The notes below the pieces were generated by a model that did no database searches, was not told the DNA's origin, and was given only the letters and a program-made list of their open reading frames with translations. A stretch of DNA of 64,000 nt, from contig JAPZAS010000032.1 of the NCBI GenBank assembly GCA_027460525.1, forward strand, positions 91,913 through 155,912, written 5' to 3'. Position 1 is the first letter of the stretch; every line of letters starts with the position of its first letter. Of the stretch, positions 1 to 8,411 are shown piece after piece. The translations under genes and the position numbers were made by a program. This stretch comes from Candidatus Methanoperedens sp. GTDB taxonomy: Archaea; Halobacteriota; Methanosarcinia; Methanosarcinales; Methanoperedenaceae.

Positions 1-1807
1 GGGTAAGGATATGCTCTGGTCTTGGTCTCATTTTCCTGACGTATTCCATAAGCTGCATTCTATCCGAATGACCCGAGAACCCGTCAACAGTCTCGATACG
101 CATATTGATTTTGACTGTTTCGGTCTTTCCTCCAGCCGCATGAATGGGAATTTCCTTCCAGCCCTTCTGGATGCGCCTTCCCAGCGTCCCTTCTGCCTGG
201 TAGCCTACAAAAACAATGGTGTTCTTTTCCTCTGGCCCAAAAGCCTTCAGGTATTCCATCACAGGTCCGCCGTTGAGCATACCAGAGGTCGCCAGAACGA
301 TGCACGGCTCGCGGTCATCGAGGATTTTCTGGCGCTTTTCCTTCGAATCCACCTGCACAAAACATTTCGCAAGGAATGGATTCATGCCTTTATGGAAAAT
401 CAGGTTTCTAAGCTCGTTGTTCAGGTATTCGGGATGCGTGGTATGGATTGCAGTTGCCTCGTATATCATCCCATCAAGGTAAACCGGGACATCGTTCAAC
501 AATCCCTTCCGTACGGCTTCCTCAAGCACTACCATGACTTCCTGGCTTCTTCCCACAGCAAATGTTGGGATAACAAGGGTTCCTCCATTTTCAAGAGTTT
601 CCTTGGCAATCTGCACAAGATGCCGCTCTGCCTCTTTTCTTGAGGGCTGCATATCCCTTGATCCACCGTACGTAGCTTCCATCACCAGAGTCTCAATGCG
701 GGGAAAATCATTGGTTGCAGGGTCGAAAAGCCGCGTCTTTTCGTATTTCATATCTCCTGTAAAAGCGATATTGTACAGACCGTCTCCCACATGGAAGTGC
801 GCAATCGAAGAACCCAGTATGTGACCGGCATTATGGAACGTCAGCTTCATATCCGGGCCTATGTCCGTGACATCGCCGTAGTTCAATGTTATGATATGTT
901 TCAGAACTTCGCGGATCATGGCTGATTCGTAAGGGATTTTCCTTCCCTCACGGGCTGCAACATCGATATAGTCCAGTTGCAATAATGCCATCAGGTCGCG
1001 TGTCGGGGGAGTGCAGTAAACTGGTCCTTCAAACCCGTATTTGTACAGTAAGGGTACCAGACCTATGTGGTCGAGATGAGCATGCGTAAGAACAACTGCG
1101 TCTATCTGGCTTATCGGATGCACTTCGGGTACATAGAGATAGGGTGTTCCATTGTCTTCCCCGGCTACGTTCACCCCGCAATCGATCAATATCCGGGTTT
1201 CGGGGGTCGAGAGTAAAAAGCAGCTTCTTCCCACTTCACGGCAGGCGCCGAGCGTGGTAATTCTCACCCATTTATCCTTGGAAGAAACTCCGCGGTGTAT
1301 CTTTCTGCCTATGGTTTTCAGCAAGGTCTTTCGTTCTTCTTTATTTGCACGCAGGAACTGGCGGATATTGTTCACAGTCGTAGATTTCATCGGCGGGGTT
1401 CTAACTACTTTTGCTGTCCAGCCGATGACTTTCGTGATTTCCCTCAGGGTCTCGCCGTGCCTTCCAATTACCAGCCCGGGCTTTTCGGCTTCTATTATGA
1501 CCTCGCCTGTGTCCACGTCAAAGTAATGGTTGGATATCCCGGATTCTGGAGGGACGATTTTTGAAATCGCAGTAATTGCCTCTTCAGGCTGCTCCAGCAC
1601 CTTTGGGTCTGGTCTCACCACCAGTCGTTTTCTCAATTCCTTGGCAAGGTTCTTTATGAGGTCGCCGTTATCAGCGAATTTTCTTGGCTCTTCTGTATAA
1701 ATAACGAGCTCGGGTCCCTCGAAATCCACATCAGATATCGTGATGTCTTTGGGAAGCTGAGCTCTTATTTTTTGTTTTAGCTCATTTAATACGTCTTCAA
1801 CTGTCAT
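1..1807 (-). CDS. aCPSF1, archaeal KH/beta-CASP ribonuclease (3' end outside window)
   Basis: About 602 residues are visible; the stop lies beyond the left edge. The N-terminal region (about 1-145) is KH-like with a GRHG loop near residues 115-118. A metallo-beta-lactamase fold follows, with the zinc motif HAHLDH at 242-247 and a later GHILGSS, then a beta-CASP domain. The family is the archaeal CPSF73-related endo/5'-exoribonuclease that trims RNA 3' ends and acts as the general transcription terminator. ATG at 1807-1805 is the chosen start. The gene lies 40 nt downstream of psmB on the same strand, so co-transcription is likely. Family assignment is secure; only the C-terminus is unseen. 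Confidence 0.95.
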   Translation of the reverse strand, partial: MTVEDVLNELKQKIRAQLPKDITISDVDFEGPELVIYTEEPRKFADNGDLIKNLAKELRKRLVVRPDPKVLEQPEEAITAISKIVPPESGISNHYFDVDTGEVIIEAEKPGLVIGRHGETLREITKVIGWTAKVVRTPPMKSTTVNNIRQFLRANKEERKTLLKTIGRKIHRGVSSKDKWVRITTLGACREVGRSCFLLSTPETRILIDCGVNVAGEDNGTPYLYVPEVHPISQIDAVVLTHAHLDHIGLVPLLYKYGFEGPVYCTPPTRDLMALLQLDYIDVAAREGRKIPYESAMIREVLKHIITLNYGDVTDIGPDMKLTFHNAGHILGSSIAHFHVGDGLYNIAFTGDMKYEKTRLFDPATNDFPRIETLVMEATYGGSRDMQPSRKEAERHLVQIAKETLENGGTLVIPTFAVGRSQEVMVVLEEAVRKGLLNDVPVYLDGMIYEATAIHTTHPEYLNNELRNLIFHKGMNPFLAKCFVQVDSKEKRQKILDDREPCIVLATSGMLNGGPVMEYLKAFGPEEKNTIVFVGYQAEGTLGRRIQKGWKEIPIHAAGGKTETVKINMRIETVDGFSGHSDRMQLMEYVRKMRPRPEHILT

Positions 1808-1847
1808 CGTAAGTTTCCTTTTAAAATACAAAAAATAAAATAAAAGT

Positions 1848-2477
1848 TTATGTAAAGGTTTCGCGCAGTTTCTTTATTTCTGTTTCTTCTACCTGTATGT
1901 ATCCATCAGGAGTAATTTTTACTACATCAATGCCATCGCCCGATGCTGAATCGCGCTTCATGGCATTATGCAGGGCGCGTACTGCCAGTTCGACCCCTTC
2001 CTCTACAGGCATGTTCTCTACATATCTGTCTTCAAGCACACCGTATGCCATAGGCGAACCTGACCCCGTTGCCACAGCTTTTTTCTCTTCGATTATTCCG
2101 CCGACAGCGTCAAGAGAATAGATACCCGGTCCGTTTTTATCAACGCCTCCGACAAGAAGCTGGACAAAGTATGGAAAGTATCTGTTACCGCTCAGTATAT
2201 TGGCAAGCAGACTTACTATTCCCTTCACGGTCATGGTCTCTTCCCGGCGCATTTTATAGAGTTTGGCTTCGACCTGCATCCATTTTACAAGCCTCTGCGC
2301 ATCTCCTACTGAGCCTGCGGTGGTCATTGCTATCAGGTCATCTATCTGATAGACTTTCTTTGCGTCCTTACTTGCAATAAAGTGCCCCATCGTTGCTCTT
2401 CTCTCGGTGGCTAAGACTACGCCTTTATCGCAAACTAACCCGATTGTGGTTGTTCCTTTGTATTCTGTATTATCCAT
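1848..2477 (-). CDS. psmB: Proteasome beta subunit precursor
   Basis: The 209-residue protein has a short propeptide ending at Gly8; autocleavage would expose Thr9 as the catalytic N-terminal nucleophile (the sequence at the junction is G-T-T-T). The N-terminal nucleophile hydrolase core and length match archaeal beta subunits. It forms the two inner rings of the 20S proteasome with the alpha subunit encoded at 54545. A GAGGTA ribosome-binding site sits just before the ATG at 2477. The aCPSF1 gene follows on the same strand after 40 nt. Identification is essentially certain. Confidence 0.97.
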   Translation of the reverse strand: MDNTEYKGTTTIGLVCDKGVVLATERRATMGHFIASKDAKKVYQIDDLIAMTTAGSVGDAQRLVKWMQVEAKLYKMRREETMTVKGIVSLLANILSGNRYFPYFVQLLVGGVDKNGPGIYSLDAVGGIIEEKKAVATGSGSPMAYGVLEDRYVENMPVEEGVELAVRALHNAMKRDSASGDGIDVVKITPDGYIQVEETEIKKLRETFT

Positions 2478-2544
2478 TTAAATACCTCTTAGATACCTCA
2501 TCACAAAAAATGAGAAAATTAGCAGTCTATAATTTGCCTATGGG

Positions 2545-2594
2545 TATTTAAAGGTTTTTGCGTTTTTTGTCTATTATTCTCAGAAAAGTTTATA
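2545..2594. promoter_or_regulatory. Divergent promoter region between psmB and thi4
   Basis: On the minus strand a TTTAAATA box (2545-2552) lies about 70 nt before the psmB ATG. On the plus strand TTTATA (2589-2594) lies about 35 nt before the thi4 ATG. Both resemble archaeal TATA boxes. Start sites are inferred, not seen. Confidence 0.5.
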
Positions 2595-2628
2595 GTTAGC
2601 AGAAGCCCTATTAACTTAGGGTGAAATT

Positions 2629-3480
2629 ATGACGAACATAAGTGAGATACATGTCACAAGAACAATAGTGAATGAATTCCTGGATGATTTTATGCAGAAC
2701 ATTCTCGACAGCGATGTTGTTGTGGTTGGCTCAGGACCATGCGGAGTGGCGGCGGCAAAATACTCGGCAGAAAAAGGTTTTAAGACCGTTATGATAGAGA
2801 GAAACATCTACGGCGGTGGAGGTATGTGGCAGGGAGGTTATCTCATGCCCAAGAACACAGTCGGGGCACCTGCTAACAAGATACTCGAAGAGTGCGGCGT
2901 AAATCTCAAAGACGCTGGAAACGGACTTTATGTCTGCGATTCTTTTGAGATGGTCTCAAAGATGCTGGCAAGCGCATGTAATGCAGGTGTGAAATTACTC
3001 AACTCTACGAACGTGGAAGACCTGATACTCAAGGAAGACCATGTAGAAGGCGTGGTTATCCAGTGGTATCCGGTACAACGCATGCCCAAGTTCATTACAT
3101 GCATGGATCCGATTGCAATAAGGTCAAAGGTGGTAATAGATGCGACTGGACATGATTCAGTCCTTGTCAAACGCCTCTGGCAGCAAAAGAGATTAACCAT
3201 CCCTGAACCGCCAGGCTGCGGCTCTCTGTGGGTTGATGAAGCAGAAAAACAGACCGTAGATCTCACCCACGAGATATATCCGGGCCTGATTGTGGCAGGC
3301 ATGGCTGCCACTTCAACATACGGTGCGCCGCGCATGGGACCGATTTTCGGCGGTATGCTGCTTGCAGGAAAGAAAGCGGCAGAGCTTGCGCATGAGAAGA
3401 TTATGGGAGTAAAAGTAAAAGGCATGGGCAAAGGCTTGAAAATCAGCCATCGAGCGCCTGATGTCCTCGTGACCGAGTAA
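2629..3480 (+). CDS. thi4: Thi4 family thiazole synthase with Cys at the sulfur-donor position
   Basis: The 283-residue protein has a GSGPCG dinucleotide-binding motif (34-39), the GGGGMWQGG segment (62-70) and an IDATGHD signature (170-176), all typical of Thi4. Thi4 builds the thiazole phosphate of thiamine from NAD, glycine and a sulfur source. In the DP motif region the residue is Cys158 (TCMDP), where characterised methanogen Thi4 proteins have His and use free sulfide; yeast and haloarchaeal forms have Cys. A TAGGGTGA ribosome-binding site precedes the ATG. No other thiamine genes are adjacent. Family is certain; the sulfur mechanism is inference. Confidence 0.93.
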   Translation: MTNISEIHVTRTIVNEFLDDFMQNILDSDVVVVGSGPCGVAAAKYSAEKGFKTVMIERNIYGGGGMWQGGYLMPKNTVGAPANKILEECGVNLKDAGNGLYVCDSFEMVSKMLASACNAGVKLLNSTNVEDLILKEDHVEGVVIQWYPVQRMPKFITCMDPIAIRSKVVIDATGHDSVLVKRLWQQKRLTIPEPPGCGSLWVDEAEKQTVDLTHEIYPGLIVAGMAATSTYGAPRMGPIFGGMLLAGKKAAELAHEKIMGVKVKGMGKGLKISHRAPDVLVTE

Positions 3481-3570
3481 ATTATACAACCGGTACGATA
3501 GTTCGGGTGAGAGCCCAACCCCTATCTTTTTATAGTTCTAAAATCAATTCTTATTAGTGGAGGTTAAAAT

Positions 3571-3807
3571 ATGCAAGGAATGATGGACGGCTACGGTTAT
3601 GGCTATGGCATGATGGGCGGTGGTTGGTGGATTTTAGGGCTTATCTTCTGGCTCCTTGTGCTCATCGGGCTTGTCCTCCTTATCAAATACCTGTGGGAAG
3701 GCGGCGCCAAGCGAGTGGATTCAGCCCTTGAAATCCTGAAGAAAAGGTATGCCAGCGGAGAGATAAGCAAGGAAGAGTTCGAAGAGAAAAAGAAAGACCT
3801 GGTATGA
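3571..3807 (+). CDS. Small membrane protein with C-terminal SHOCT domain
   Basis: The 78-residue protein opens with a Gly/Tyr/Met-rich stretch, followed by one strong hydrophobic segment (about residues 23-44). It ends in a SHOCT domain (ALEILKKRYASGEISKEEFE region, about 50-76), a short helical oligomerisation module common in bacterial and archaeal membrane proteins. Its stop overlaps the start of the downstream cytochrome c gene by 4 nt (ATGA), so the two are translationally coupled and probably act together at the membrane. A CTTTTTATAG box at about 3524-3533 is a plausible promoter. The molecular function is unknown. Confidence 0.85.
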   Translation: MQGMMDGYGYGYGMMGGGWWILGLIFWLLVLIGLVLLIKYLWEGGAKRVDSALEILKKRYASGEISKEEFEEKKKDLV

Positions 3808-4271
3808 AAAGCCCGAAAATTGCAATAATCCTTATTGCAGTCGGCGTGATAGGGCTTTTTGCGGTGACCCTCTATTCGCCATCGTACAGTGCATACACAA
3901 CGTCAGGTTTCAAAAGCAACGGGGAGAGGATATATTTCACAGCCACGTCGAATTCGGGTAAACCCATTATTTCATCAATAGGAACGATGGCAATGCGTGG
4001 AATGATGAGCTGCGCCGCCTGTCATGGTGTAGACGGGAAAGGAGGGCGGGGAAGGATGATGATGTGGACGTTTGATGCATCGGATATCAGATATTCTACA
4101 TTGACAGCAGGGGGCGGGAATGAAACACCATATACCGACGAACTCATCAAACGGGCGATTACGCAAGGTGTTGATGCTGATGGAAAGAGGCTTGAGCCGC
4201 CAATGCCTGTATGGCAGATGTCAGATAGCGACCTTAACGACCTGCTCGAATATCTTAAGAGTCTGAAGTAA
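3804..4271 (+). CDS. Membrane-anchored monoheme c-type cytochrome
   Basis: The 155-residue protein has an uncleaved-looking N-terminal membrane segment (about 6-25), then an extracytoplasmic domain with one heme c motif, Cys70-Ala-Ala-Cys73-His74. A Met in the PPMPVWQM segment (Met134 or Met139) is the likely sixth ligand, giving a class I cytochrome c fold. It presumably transfers electrons on the outer face of the membrane. It overlaps the SHOCT gene by 4 nt. The CcdA/TlpA pair at 11.2-13.1 kb may supply reduced thiols for heme attachment. The redox partner cannot be told from sequence. Confidence 0.9.
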   Translation: MKSPKIAIILIAVGVIGLFAVTLYSPSYSAYTTSGFKSNGERIYFTATSNSGKPIISSIGTMAMRGMMSCAACHGVDGKGGRGRMMMWTFDASDIRYSTLTAGGGNETPYTDELIKRAITQGVDADGKRLEPPMPVWQMSDSDLNDLLEYLKSLK

Positions 4272-4293
4272 CCGCTATCCTGAACTTGAACCT

Positions 4294-4440
4294 TTATTTC
4301 TTATCAAGCAAGTAGCTGCCGATTACTATTACGATAAGAGCCACTACACTTATCGGTATGCTCTTATCAATTGCTCCTTCCACACCGCCTATTATTCCCA
4401 CTGCGTAAAGTACGTAGCCTATTATTTTTTCGTTACTCAT
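4294..4440 (-). CDS. Small two-helix membrane protein
   Basis: This 48-residue product has two hydrophobic stretches (about 7-22 and 29-45) and a charged C-terminus. I chose the ATG at 4440-4438 because GGTGG lies about 5 nt upstream; a longer reading to 4554 would run into the tRNA-Lys region and is unlikely. It is convergent with the cytochrome gene. No family is recognised, and it could be a membrane-complex accessory peptide. Confidence 0.6.
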   Translation of the reverse strand: MSNEKIIGYVLYAVGIIGGVEGAIDKSIPISVVALIVIVIGSYLLDKK

Positions 4441-4529
4441 AAAACCACCTGATATGTATATACGATATATAATTATATTTATACTTTTTCTTTGGGTAGC
4501 ACAGGGATTATCCTGTAAGATTCCGAAAG

Positions 4530-4603
4530 CGGGCTGGGAGGGATTTGAACCCACGACCGTCGGATTAAGAGTCCGACGCTCTGCCTGTCTAAGCTACCAG
4601 CCC
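4530..4603 (-). tRNA. tRNA-Lys (CTT)
   Basis: The minus strand folds as a cloverleaf. The acceptor GGGCTGG pairs with CCAGCCC, with discriminator G. The anticodon stem GTCGGA/TCCGAC encloses the loop CTCTTAA, so the anticodon is CTT. The T-arm carries GGTTCAAATCC. CCA is not encoded. Confidence 0.96.
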
Positions 4604-4634
4604 AATAGAAAGGGCTTTCCTCTAATCATGCTAT

Positions 4635-4646
4635 CTAAATATATAC
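4635..4646. promoter_or_regulatory. Shared bidirectional TATA element
   Basis: CTAAATATATAC lies about 25 nt before the ATG at 4666, which suits a leaderless JAMM transcript. On the other strand it lies about 38 nt from the mature tRNA-Lys 5' end. One symmetrical TATA box may therefore serve both genes. Confidence 0.5.
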
Positions 4647-4665
4647 ATTTCGCAGTTACTATACC

Positions 4666-5055
4666 ATGAAAATTGCACGCGATACATTAAATTTCATACT
4701 CGAAGTCTGCAAATCCTCGTATCCAAAAGAGTTTGCCGGCATGCTTTCCGCAGATGGCGATGTCATAACAGACGTCGTGGTCGTCCCCGGAACCGAATCA
4801 ACCGATGAGAGCGCGGTAATGCAATTATTCATGCTTCCAAATATACGCACAGTGGGAACGGTGCACAGCCATCCAACAGGCGACACAAGACCATCAACCG
4901 CCGACCTTGAACTGTTCGATGCAAAAGGCCAGATACATATAATTGCAGGGGCGCCTTATACTATCGCAAGCTGGACATGCTACAATAAAGAGGGAAAACC
5001 TGTCAAACTTGAGATAGTCGATTACGAGTTTAAAGAAAACGAAGAGAACTGGTAG
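4666..5055 (+). CDS. JAMM/MPN metalloprotease (archaeal desampylase type)
   Basis: The 129-residue protein is a single MPN domain with a complete JAMM zinc motif: Glu22, then His67-Ser-His69-Pro, Ser77 and Asp80. Archaeal relatives such as haloarchaeal JAMM1 remove ubiquitin-like SAMP modifiers from proteins and can cleave linear fusions. The likely role here is isopeptidase activity working with the proteasome. The TATA element 25 nt upstream suggests a leaderless mRNA. The stop codon abuts the stop of the convergent GcvH gene. Substrate is inferred from the family. Confidence 0.9.
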   Translation: MKIARDTLNFILEVCKSSYPKEFAGMLSADGDVITDVVVVPGTESTDESAVMQLFMLPNIRTVGTVHSHPTGDTRPSTADLELFDAKGQIHIIAGAPYTIASWTCYNKEGKPVKLEIVDYEFKENEENW

Positions 5056-5484
5056 TTATTTCTTCTTGCGGGTTTCTATCTCTTTCTTAAGCCATGGGCC
5101 AACATCTTCCCCGTGAACAAGAGTCTTCAGGTCGTCTTTTAAATTGCTGGGCTTAACCTTGATCAGCCAGCCCTCGCCATAGGGGTCTTTTGCAAGTAGC
5201 CCGAGTTCATCCTCGATATTTTCATTGACTCCGGTAACTGTACCTGAGACAGGCATCAGCAGTCCGCCCACCCATTTTGCAGACTCCAGCGAGCCAAATG
5301 CTTCTCCTGCCTCGAATTCATCGTCTTCCATCGGAAGGTCTATGAACTCTATGTTGCCAGCCGCTTTTGCACCATATGCATCCATGCCAACAGTGACTGA
5401 ACCATTCTCTTCTACTCTTGCCCATGTGTGATCTTTAGTATAATACAGATCATCTGGAAGGTTATGTCCATCTATTTCCACCAT
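5056..5484 (-). CDS. gcvH: Glycine cleavage H-type lipoyl protein
   Basis: The 142-residue protein has the GcvH beta-barrel signature, with the lipoyl-acceptor Lys70 in GSLESAKWVGG. It carries an aminomethyl or other acyl group on lipoamide between enzyme active sites. No gcvP or gcvT is in the window; a dihydrolipoamide dehydrogenase-like gene lies at 30549. A TTTATATAT box (about 5516-5525 on the minus strand) is the probable promoter. It is followed upstream by a second, diverged GcvH-like gene, so the organism may use H-type proteins beyond glycine cleavage. Confidence 0.93.
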   Translation of the reverse strand: MVEIDGHNLPDDLYYTKDHTWARVEENGSVTVGMDAYGAKAAGNIEFIDLPMEDDEFEAGEAFGSLESAKWVGGLLMPVSGTVTGVNENIEDELGLLAKDPYGEGWLIKVKPSNLKDDLKTLVHGEDVGPWLKKEIETRKKK

Positions 5485-5525
5485 GTTTTTGCCTCAGTCA
5501 ATTGAATACATGGTCATATATAAAC

Positions 5526-5948
5526 TTAATTATCTGCATATCGTTCACGCTCTTTTGCGATTAGTTTTCTGTAGTATTCCGAGGCTTCTTTTACTTTCAT
5601 TACCTTGCTCTCGCTAAGCTCGCCTTTTATTTTTACGAGCCATTCGCTGTACGGGTCGCCGTTAATGATGTTGGGGTCTTCCCACAGTTTTTCATTGACT
5701 TCTGTGACTTCTGAATCAAAAGGAATTGATATCTGCGAGACAGCTTTTATGGTTTCATAAGCCACAAGCATGTCCCCTTTCTTAATCGAATCCCCCACCT
5801 GCGGAAGGTCTATGTGTACTATTCCTTTGGAAAGGGATTGCCCGAGTTCTGTAATTCCAATGAGGATTTCCTTATCCTCCTGCTTTAACCATACATGGTT
5901 CTTGAGGTAATACCTGTCTTCAGGGAACTCAAACTCGTAAGCCTTCAT
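5526..5948 (-). CDS. Diverged second GcvH-like lipoyl-domain protein
   Basis: The 140-residue protein (ATG at 5948) aligns by eye with the upstream GcvH: it has the YYLKNHVW segment and lipoyl-type Lys68 in AYETIKAVSQ, and ends in a longer helical tail. The Lys is retained, so it could still be lipoylated, but the surrounding residues differ from canonical GcvH. A longer reading to 6071 adds 41 low-complexity residues and has no supporting ribosome-binding site. It probably acts as a lipoyl carrier in a different redox or sulfur system. Its partner enzymes are not visible next to it. Confidence 0.82.
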   Translation of the reverse strand: MKAYEFEFPEDRYYLKNHVWLKQEDKEILIGITELGQSLSKGIVHIDLPQVGDSIKKGDMLVAYETIKAVSQISIPFDSEVTEVNEKLWEDPNIINGDPYSEWLVKIKGELSESKVMKVKEASEYYRKLIAKERERYADN

Positions 5949-6132
5949 GCTGCTTAGAATTTGAAGATGGGTATAAAATACTTTTGCAATGCTTGTGTGT
6001 GCTGCGCCAAAAGATTTATGAACGGACAGACCATAGTTAAAATGTTGTTCGCTTGGGGAAAGTGTATGCAATTCATCCGCTTGCTATTTCTTTCTCTTTG
6101 GACGAATTCCATGTTAAGGAGGTTAGTAAAAT

Positions 6133-6522
6133 ATGGGAGCATATGAAAATACACTTAAAGATATAGAGAAGACACTGGGTATAGTTCCTGATTTCATGAA
6201 GGCTTTGCCGAAAGAAGTCCTTGTCCAGGAATGGCCCCTTTTCAAGAAGTATAACTTTGAAGAGACCGAGATACCAGCCAAGTACAGGGAACTGATGGGG
6301 TTGGCTGTCGCAGCCAATATAAAGTGCCCTTACTGCACGCTTTTCCACAAGGGCGCAGCTATGATGAACGGTGCGACCGAGGAAGAACTTGCCGAGACCG
6401 CATTCCTTGCCAGCTACACCGCAAGGTGGAGCGCCATTATCCATGCCCAGCACTACGACTATGATACTTTCGCCAGAGAGTTCGAGAAGATAGGCGAGTA
6501 TCTGAAGACGGGGGGTGAATAA
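6133..6522 (+). CDS. Carboxymuconolactone decarboxylase/AhpD-like protein
   Basis: The 129-residue protein is an AhpD-fold helical bundle with the redox motif Cys-Pro-Tyr-Cys followed by TLFHKGAA, the typical CxxC-x3-H arrangement of the CMD family. Members with this motif act as thiol-dependent peroxidase partners rather than decarboxylases. The ribosome-binding site AAGGAGGT lies 9 nt before the ATG. The next gene begins after 2 nt, so this is the first gene of a three-gene operon. An antioxidant role is plausible but not proven. Confidence 0.88.
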   Translation: MGAYENTLKDIEKTLGIVPDFMKALPKEVLVQEWPLFKKYNFEETEIPAKYRELMGLAVAANIKCPYCTLFHKGAAMMNGATEEELAETAFLASYTARWSAIIHAQHYDYDTFAREFEKIGEYLKTGGE

Positions 6523-6524
6523 CA

Positions 6525-6932
6525 ATGTTAGGGGAAATGATAGGTGAATTCAAAGGTAAGATAACAGGGTACAGAGTGCTTCCAACCGAGGGGATGTACC
6601 CCAAGGTTGAAACCTCGGTACAGATGAGCGGAAAGCTTCTTGGAGTGGATGCGACCAATTTAGTAACGTACATGTCTGTCATGAGACCCGGAGGAGGGCT
6701 CTACGGGGAGGGACAGGGAGTAATAATGACCAAGGACGGAGAAAACCTAACCTGGATAGGACATGGAGTTGGAAGGTTCACGGGGCGTGGCTCTGCTGTT
6801 AGCTTCCGGGGAGATAATTACTTACAGACAGCATCTGCGAAATTAGCGCGCCTCAATAATGTTGCCGTTATCTTCGAATATGAAGCCGATGAGAACGGGA
6901 ATACGCACGCGAAATTCTGGGAATGGAAGTAA
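6525..6932 (+). CDS. Conserved-looking hypothetical protein in CMD operon
   Basis: The 135-residue soluble protein is not recognised. It is rich in Gly and beta-type segments (GEFKGKITGYRV, VETSVQMSGK, a GRGSAVSFRG turn), consistent with a small beta-barrel such as a lipocalin/DUF-type ligand-binding fold. It contains no cysteine and no membrane segment. It lies 2 nt after the CMD gene and 4 nt before the frameshifted monooxygenase-like gene, so the three are one transcript. An oxidative-stress or small-molecule role is a guess from context. Confidence 0.7.
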   Translation: MLGEMIGEFKGKITGYRVLPTEGMYPKVETSVQMSGKLLGVDATNLVTYMSVMRPGGGLYGEGQGVIMTKDGENLTWIGHGVGRFTGRGSAVSFRGDNYLQTASAKLARLNNVAVIFEYEADENGNTHAKFWEWK

Positions 6933-6936
6933 TACC

Positions 6937-7222
6937 ATGCCGTACCTGCTTATCCGGCATAAAGTCAAGGACTTTTGACAAGTGGAAGCCTGTGTTCGAT
7001 GAGCACGGCTCTGCCCGCAAAACTTACGGTTCCAGAGGAGGGCGTCTCTTCCGAAATGCAGATGACCCGAACGAGACAGTGATAATCTTTAAGTGGGACA
7101 GCCTTGATAAAGCCAGGAAGTTCGTCAAATCCGAGGACACGAAAAAGGCGATGCAGAGGGCTGGTGTTGCCGACAAGCCTGACGTGTACTTCCTCGATGA
7201 GGTTGAAAAAGTGCCTGTATAA
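6937..7222 (+). pseudogene. ABM-like ferredoxin-fold protein disrupted by a one-base frameshift
   Basis: The ATG at 6937 opens a frame reading MPYLLIRHKVKDF and then TGA at 6976. Shifting by one base gives DKWKPVFDEHG onward to the stop at 7222. Joined as VKDFDKWKPVFDEH, this matches the usual opening of antibiotic-biosynthesis-monooxygenase-like small proteins. The break is at the run of four T at 6973-6976; three T would restore one frame of about 94 residues. It may be a real inactivation, programmed slippage, or an assembly error. An in-frame start at 6923 gives a less convincing N-terminus. Confidence 0.7.
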
Positions 7223-7274
7223 AAAATCATTGCTATCGGATATCTTTATCATATCTTCGGGTTGATATGAATCG

Positions 7275-7925
7275 ATGCTCAAGGCAGTGATTTTCGATAT
7301 GGATGGCGTACTTGTGGATTCCATGCCATATCATGCGGACGCGTGGATAGTCGTGTTTGCCGAGGCAGGCATCCATATCAGAAGGCAGGATATCTATGGC
7401 CTTGAAGGTTCAAATCATGAAGGAATAATCAGGCTGGTATTTGAGAAGGCTGGGAGGACTCCGGAGCCTGAGGATTTTTACGTGCTTGCAAAGAAAAAAA
7501 GGGAGATTTTTGCAAGGATAAATAAAATGGAGGTGTTTGAAGGAATATACGAGTGCTTGAATTTCCTGAAAAATAGGTGTCTCCTCGGAGTTGTTTCGGG
7601 TTCGGATATGGGGGTTGTCATGGAGATAATCGCGCGATTTTTCCCGGACAGGTTTAGCGCCATAGTTACTGGAAATGATGTTACTGCGGGAAAGCCGTCA
7701 CCTGAACCCTACCTGAAAGCTGTCAGGATGGTTGGAATAAGCAACGATGAGTGTATAGTAATCGAGAATTCGCCGCTTGGGGTGGAATCGGCAAAGAGGG
7801 CAGGCTTATTCTGCATAGCAATCCCGACATACGTGGAAGCGCAGAGGTTGAAGGATGCAGATGTTGTGCTTGAAAAGCATAATATGCTGAAGGAATATCT
7901 AGGGCATCTGTTCTTTGGGCAATAA
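7275..7925 (+). CDS. HAD-superfamily hydrolase, beta-phosphoglucomutase-like
   Basis: The 216-residue protein has HAD motif I DMDGVLVDS (residues 8-16, nucleophile Asp8), motif II in VVSGSD, Lys in AGKPSPEPY (motif III), and motif IV around IENSPLGVESA. The cap insertion after motif I is of the subclass I alpha-helical type. Such enzymes are phosphatases or phosphoglucomutases acting on sugar phosphates; the substrate cannot be assigned. Two hairpin terminators follow the stop codon. It is separated from the preceding operon by 52 nt and may have its own promoter. Confidence 0.9.
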   Translation: MLKAVIFDMDGVLVDSMPYHADAWIVVFAEAGIHIRRQDIYGLEGSNHEGIIRLVFEKAGRTPEPEDFYVLAKKKREIFARINKMEVFEGIYECLNFLKNRCLLGVVSGSDMGVVMEIIARFFPDRFSAIVTGNDVTAGKPSPEPYLKAVRMVGISNDECIVIENSPLGVESAKRAGLFCIAIPTYVEAQRLKDADVVLEKHNMLKEYLGHLFFGQ

Positions 7926-7942
7926 GGATTGTTTTTAGAAAT

Positions 7943-7992
7943 ACAACCAAAAAAGGTTGTTTTTTAATTTACAACCAAAAAAGGTTGTTTTT
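7943..7992 (+). terminator. Two tandem identical hairpins with T tracts
   Basis: ACAACC-A6-GGTTGT occurs at 7943-7960 and again at 7971-7988, each followed by four or five T. This is an unusual doubled, intrinsic-terminator-like element just after the HAD hydrolase stop. Confidence 0.65.
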
Positions 7993-8114
7993 ATATAGGG
8001 GTCACTTATTCAATAATGATAGGATTGCTAGTAAAAATCCTTATAGCGATAATCTGAGCCCACTGGAATTATTTATTAACCGCCACTGCCATTTAAGAGT
8101 TTGAGGAAAGAATT

Positions 8115-8411
8115 ATGGAATCCGTTTATTTCTATGAAGACAAGGTAAGCAACGACGTTGCAAAAGTATTAGAGGACGATTTTTTCAAGCGCATCGGCTA
8201 TACCGTCAGGGAGTGCAGGCTCATGGGCTCAGAACGCAAGGGTTATTTTCTTTTTATCAAAGCCAATTCTGAAAACATCGACCGCGCCGAGGGAAAACTT
8301 GAGGGATGCGGTCTTGAAAAACTCATGGGCGAGGAAAAGAAAATAGTTACAGCCGCATTTATCGCAGAAGAGGAGAACGCTGCAAGCGGCATGGGAATGA
8401 TTTTCGGTTAG
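8115..8411 (+). CDS. Hypothetical small soluble protein
   Basis: The 98-residue product is not recognised. It alternates helices and strands (a possible ferredoxin-like alpha-beta fold), with one Cys in VRECRLMG and another in GCGLEK, and a flexible Gly/Met-rich C-terminus. GAGGAAAG lies 5 nt before the ATG, which supports expression. The stop codon overlaps the stop of the convergent dehydrogenase gene by 4 nt. No function is proposed. Confidence 0.7.
   Translation: MESVYFYEDKVSNDVAKVLEDDFFKRIGYTVRECRLMGSERKGYFLFIKANSENIDRAEGKLEGCGLEKLMGEEKKIVTAAFIAEEENAASGMGMIFG

Noticed and set aside
6073..6525. Minus-strand open frame of 150 codons
   Set aside because: It mirrors the AhpD-like gene, which has a strong ribosome-binding site and a CxxC motif.
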